Assembly (NCBI GenBank): GCA_047639575.1
Contig: JBLIOB010000197.1
Span: 1-7,889 of the forward strand
Source: JBLIOB01 sp047639575
GTDB lineage: Bacteria; Bacteroidota; Bacteroidia; Flavobacteriales_D; Parvicellaceae
Reading direction: 5' to 3'
Length of the DNA: 7,889 bases
The position numbers were made by a program, and so were the translations under genes. This document shows, one piece after another, positions 7,474 through 7,889 of the stretch. The stretch's first letter is position 1, and the number at the start of each line of letters is the position of its first letter. The notes beneath the pieces are model-generated. The model was not told the origin of the DNA. It ran no database searches and saw only the letters and a program-made list of their open reading frames with translations.

Positions 7474-7489
7474 CTTTGATTAATCAAAG
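7474..7489. promoter_or_regulatory. 16-base perfect palindrome over the methyltransferase start
   Basis: CTTTGATTAATCAAAG is its own reverse complement over all 16 bases, and the symmetry stops on both sides. It lies 28 bases after the lspA stop and includes the TTG at 7476. Lack of a loop and of a T tract argues against a terminator; a dimeric repressor site is the natural reading, but no regulator is encoded in view. Chance in AT-rich DNA is possible. Confidence 0.4.
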
Positions 7490-7889
7490 TAGTCAAAATA
7501 GAAAAGTCTTCTTAACCGAAGACTCACTTGAACCTGAACTCCTTGTTTGTCCTTGGTGTGATTCAATGTCTTACCAGAAGGAAATCGAAATTCAGGTAAA
7601 CCCAGATATTGACTTTCGTTCTTGCAATGGTTGTCATATTGGCTATGCTAGCAGGCAACCTCATTTATCCTTTTTTACAAAATATTATCAAAACTACTAT
7701 GCTGGTAAAAAGCAAAATGTAAATGCTGATTCTAACCGATTTGCTAAACGAATTGTAGCCGGCCATAGTCCATCAGGAACTGTTTCAATAATCGATTTTG
7801 GAGGAGGAGATGGGAGTGTCGCCATTGCGATGGCGGAACTACTTCTGAAACAAAACACTAAACAAGTCAATATTACTGTAGTTGACCCT
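7476..7889 (+). CDS. Zinc-ribbon class I SAM-dependent methyltransferase, 3' end outside the window
   Basis: The first 138 codons of a probable methyltransferase. An N-terminal zinc ribbon is formed by CPWC (Cys25, Cys28) and CNGC (Cys50, Cys53). A linker rich in aromatic residues (FFTKYYQNYYAG) follows. The Rossmann fold then begins with SIIDFGGGDGS (104-114), the SAM-binding motif I, and the next strand ends in the acidic motif TVVDP just at the window edge. Methyltransferases with such a cysteine-rich head often act in surface polysaccharide or secondary metabolism, but the substrate here is unknown. The frame is closed by a TGA at 7440; between it and the cysteines the only ordinary start codon in frame is TTG at 7476, and the first ATG (7566) would cut off half the ribbon. 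The gap to lspA is 29 bases, so it may be the last or next gene of that transcript. The start is the least certain point. Confidence 0.8.
   Translation, partial: MINQSSQNRKVFLTEDSLEPELLVCPWCDSMSYQKEIEIQVNPDIDFRSCNGCHIGYASRQPHLSFFTKYYQNYYAGKKQNVNADSNRFAKRIVAGHSPSGTVSIIDFGGGDGSVAIAMAELLLKQNTKQVNITVVDP
7505..7524. repeat. Inverted repeat, 7-base arms, early in the methyltransferase gene
   Basis: AGTCTTC and GAAGACT pair perfectly around TTAACC. On the plus strand no T tract follows. On the minus strand the hairpin is followed by TTTCTATTTT, which looks like a weak intrinsic terminator for transcription coming from the right. It falls within the first codons of the methyltransferase, so it could instead be a messenger hairpin affecting translation. 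Confidence 0.35.

Overview
The window looks like chromosomal DNA of a marine-type or environmental Bacteroidota, most likely of the Flavobacteriales. Three things point there: a secreted protein ending in a type IX secretion (T9SS, Por) sorting domain, a long type-2 isoleucyl-tRNA synthetase followed by a DksA-like protein lacking most zinc cysteines, and AT-rich DNA with little Shine-Dalgarno use. This placement rests on gene families and gene order, not on a phylogenetic marker search.

Layout from left to right: (1) the 3' part of a plus-strand alpha/beta hydrolase whose beginning lies outside the window; (2) a convergent minus-strand gene for a 522-residue secreted T9SS cargo protein, whose stop codon directly abuts the hydrolase stop; (3) a 122-base divergent intergenic region with a probable -7 element and a Shine-Dalgarno for the next operon; (4) a tight plus-strand cluster ileS, a TraR/DksA-family gene and lspA with gaps of 11 and 7 bases; (5) the 5' part of a zinc-ribbon plus SAM-methyltransferase gene that runs off the right edge. 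A 16-base perfect palindrome overlaps its only plausible start codon. No stretch above 300 bases lacks a gene. I saw no rRNA, tRNA, CRISPR array, insertion sequence or attachment site.

The ileS-dksA-like-lspA block is housekeeping: it charges tRNA-Ile, contains a probable RNA-polymerase secondary-channel regulator, and matures lipoproteins. The flanking genes (hydrolase, T9SS cargo, methyltransferase) are not obviously linked to it in function.

I do not see a new multi-gene system. The points most worth a second look are the altered class I signature of IleRS (GIHH in place of HIGH, a change connected with strong mupirocin resistance in type-2 enzymes), a large loop insertion beside the active site of LspA, the loss of the DksA zinc site, and the dyad-symmetric DNA over the methyltransferase start.
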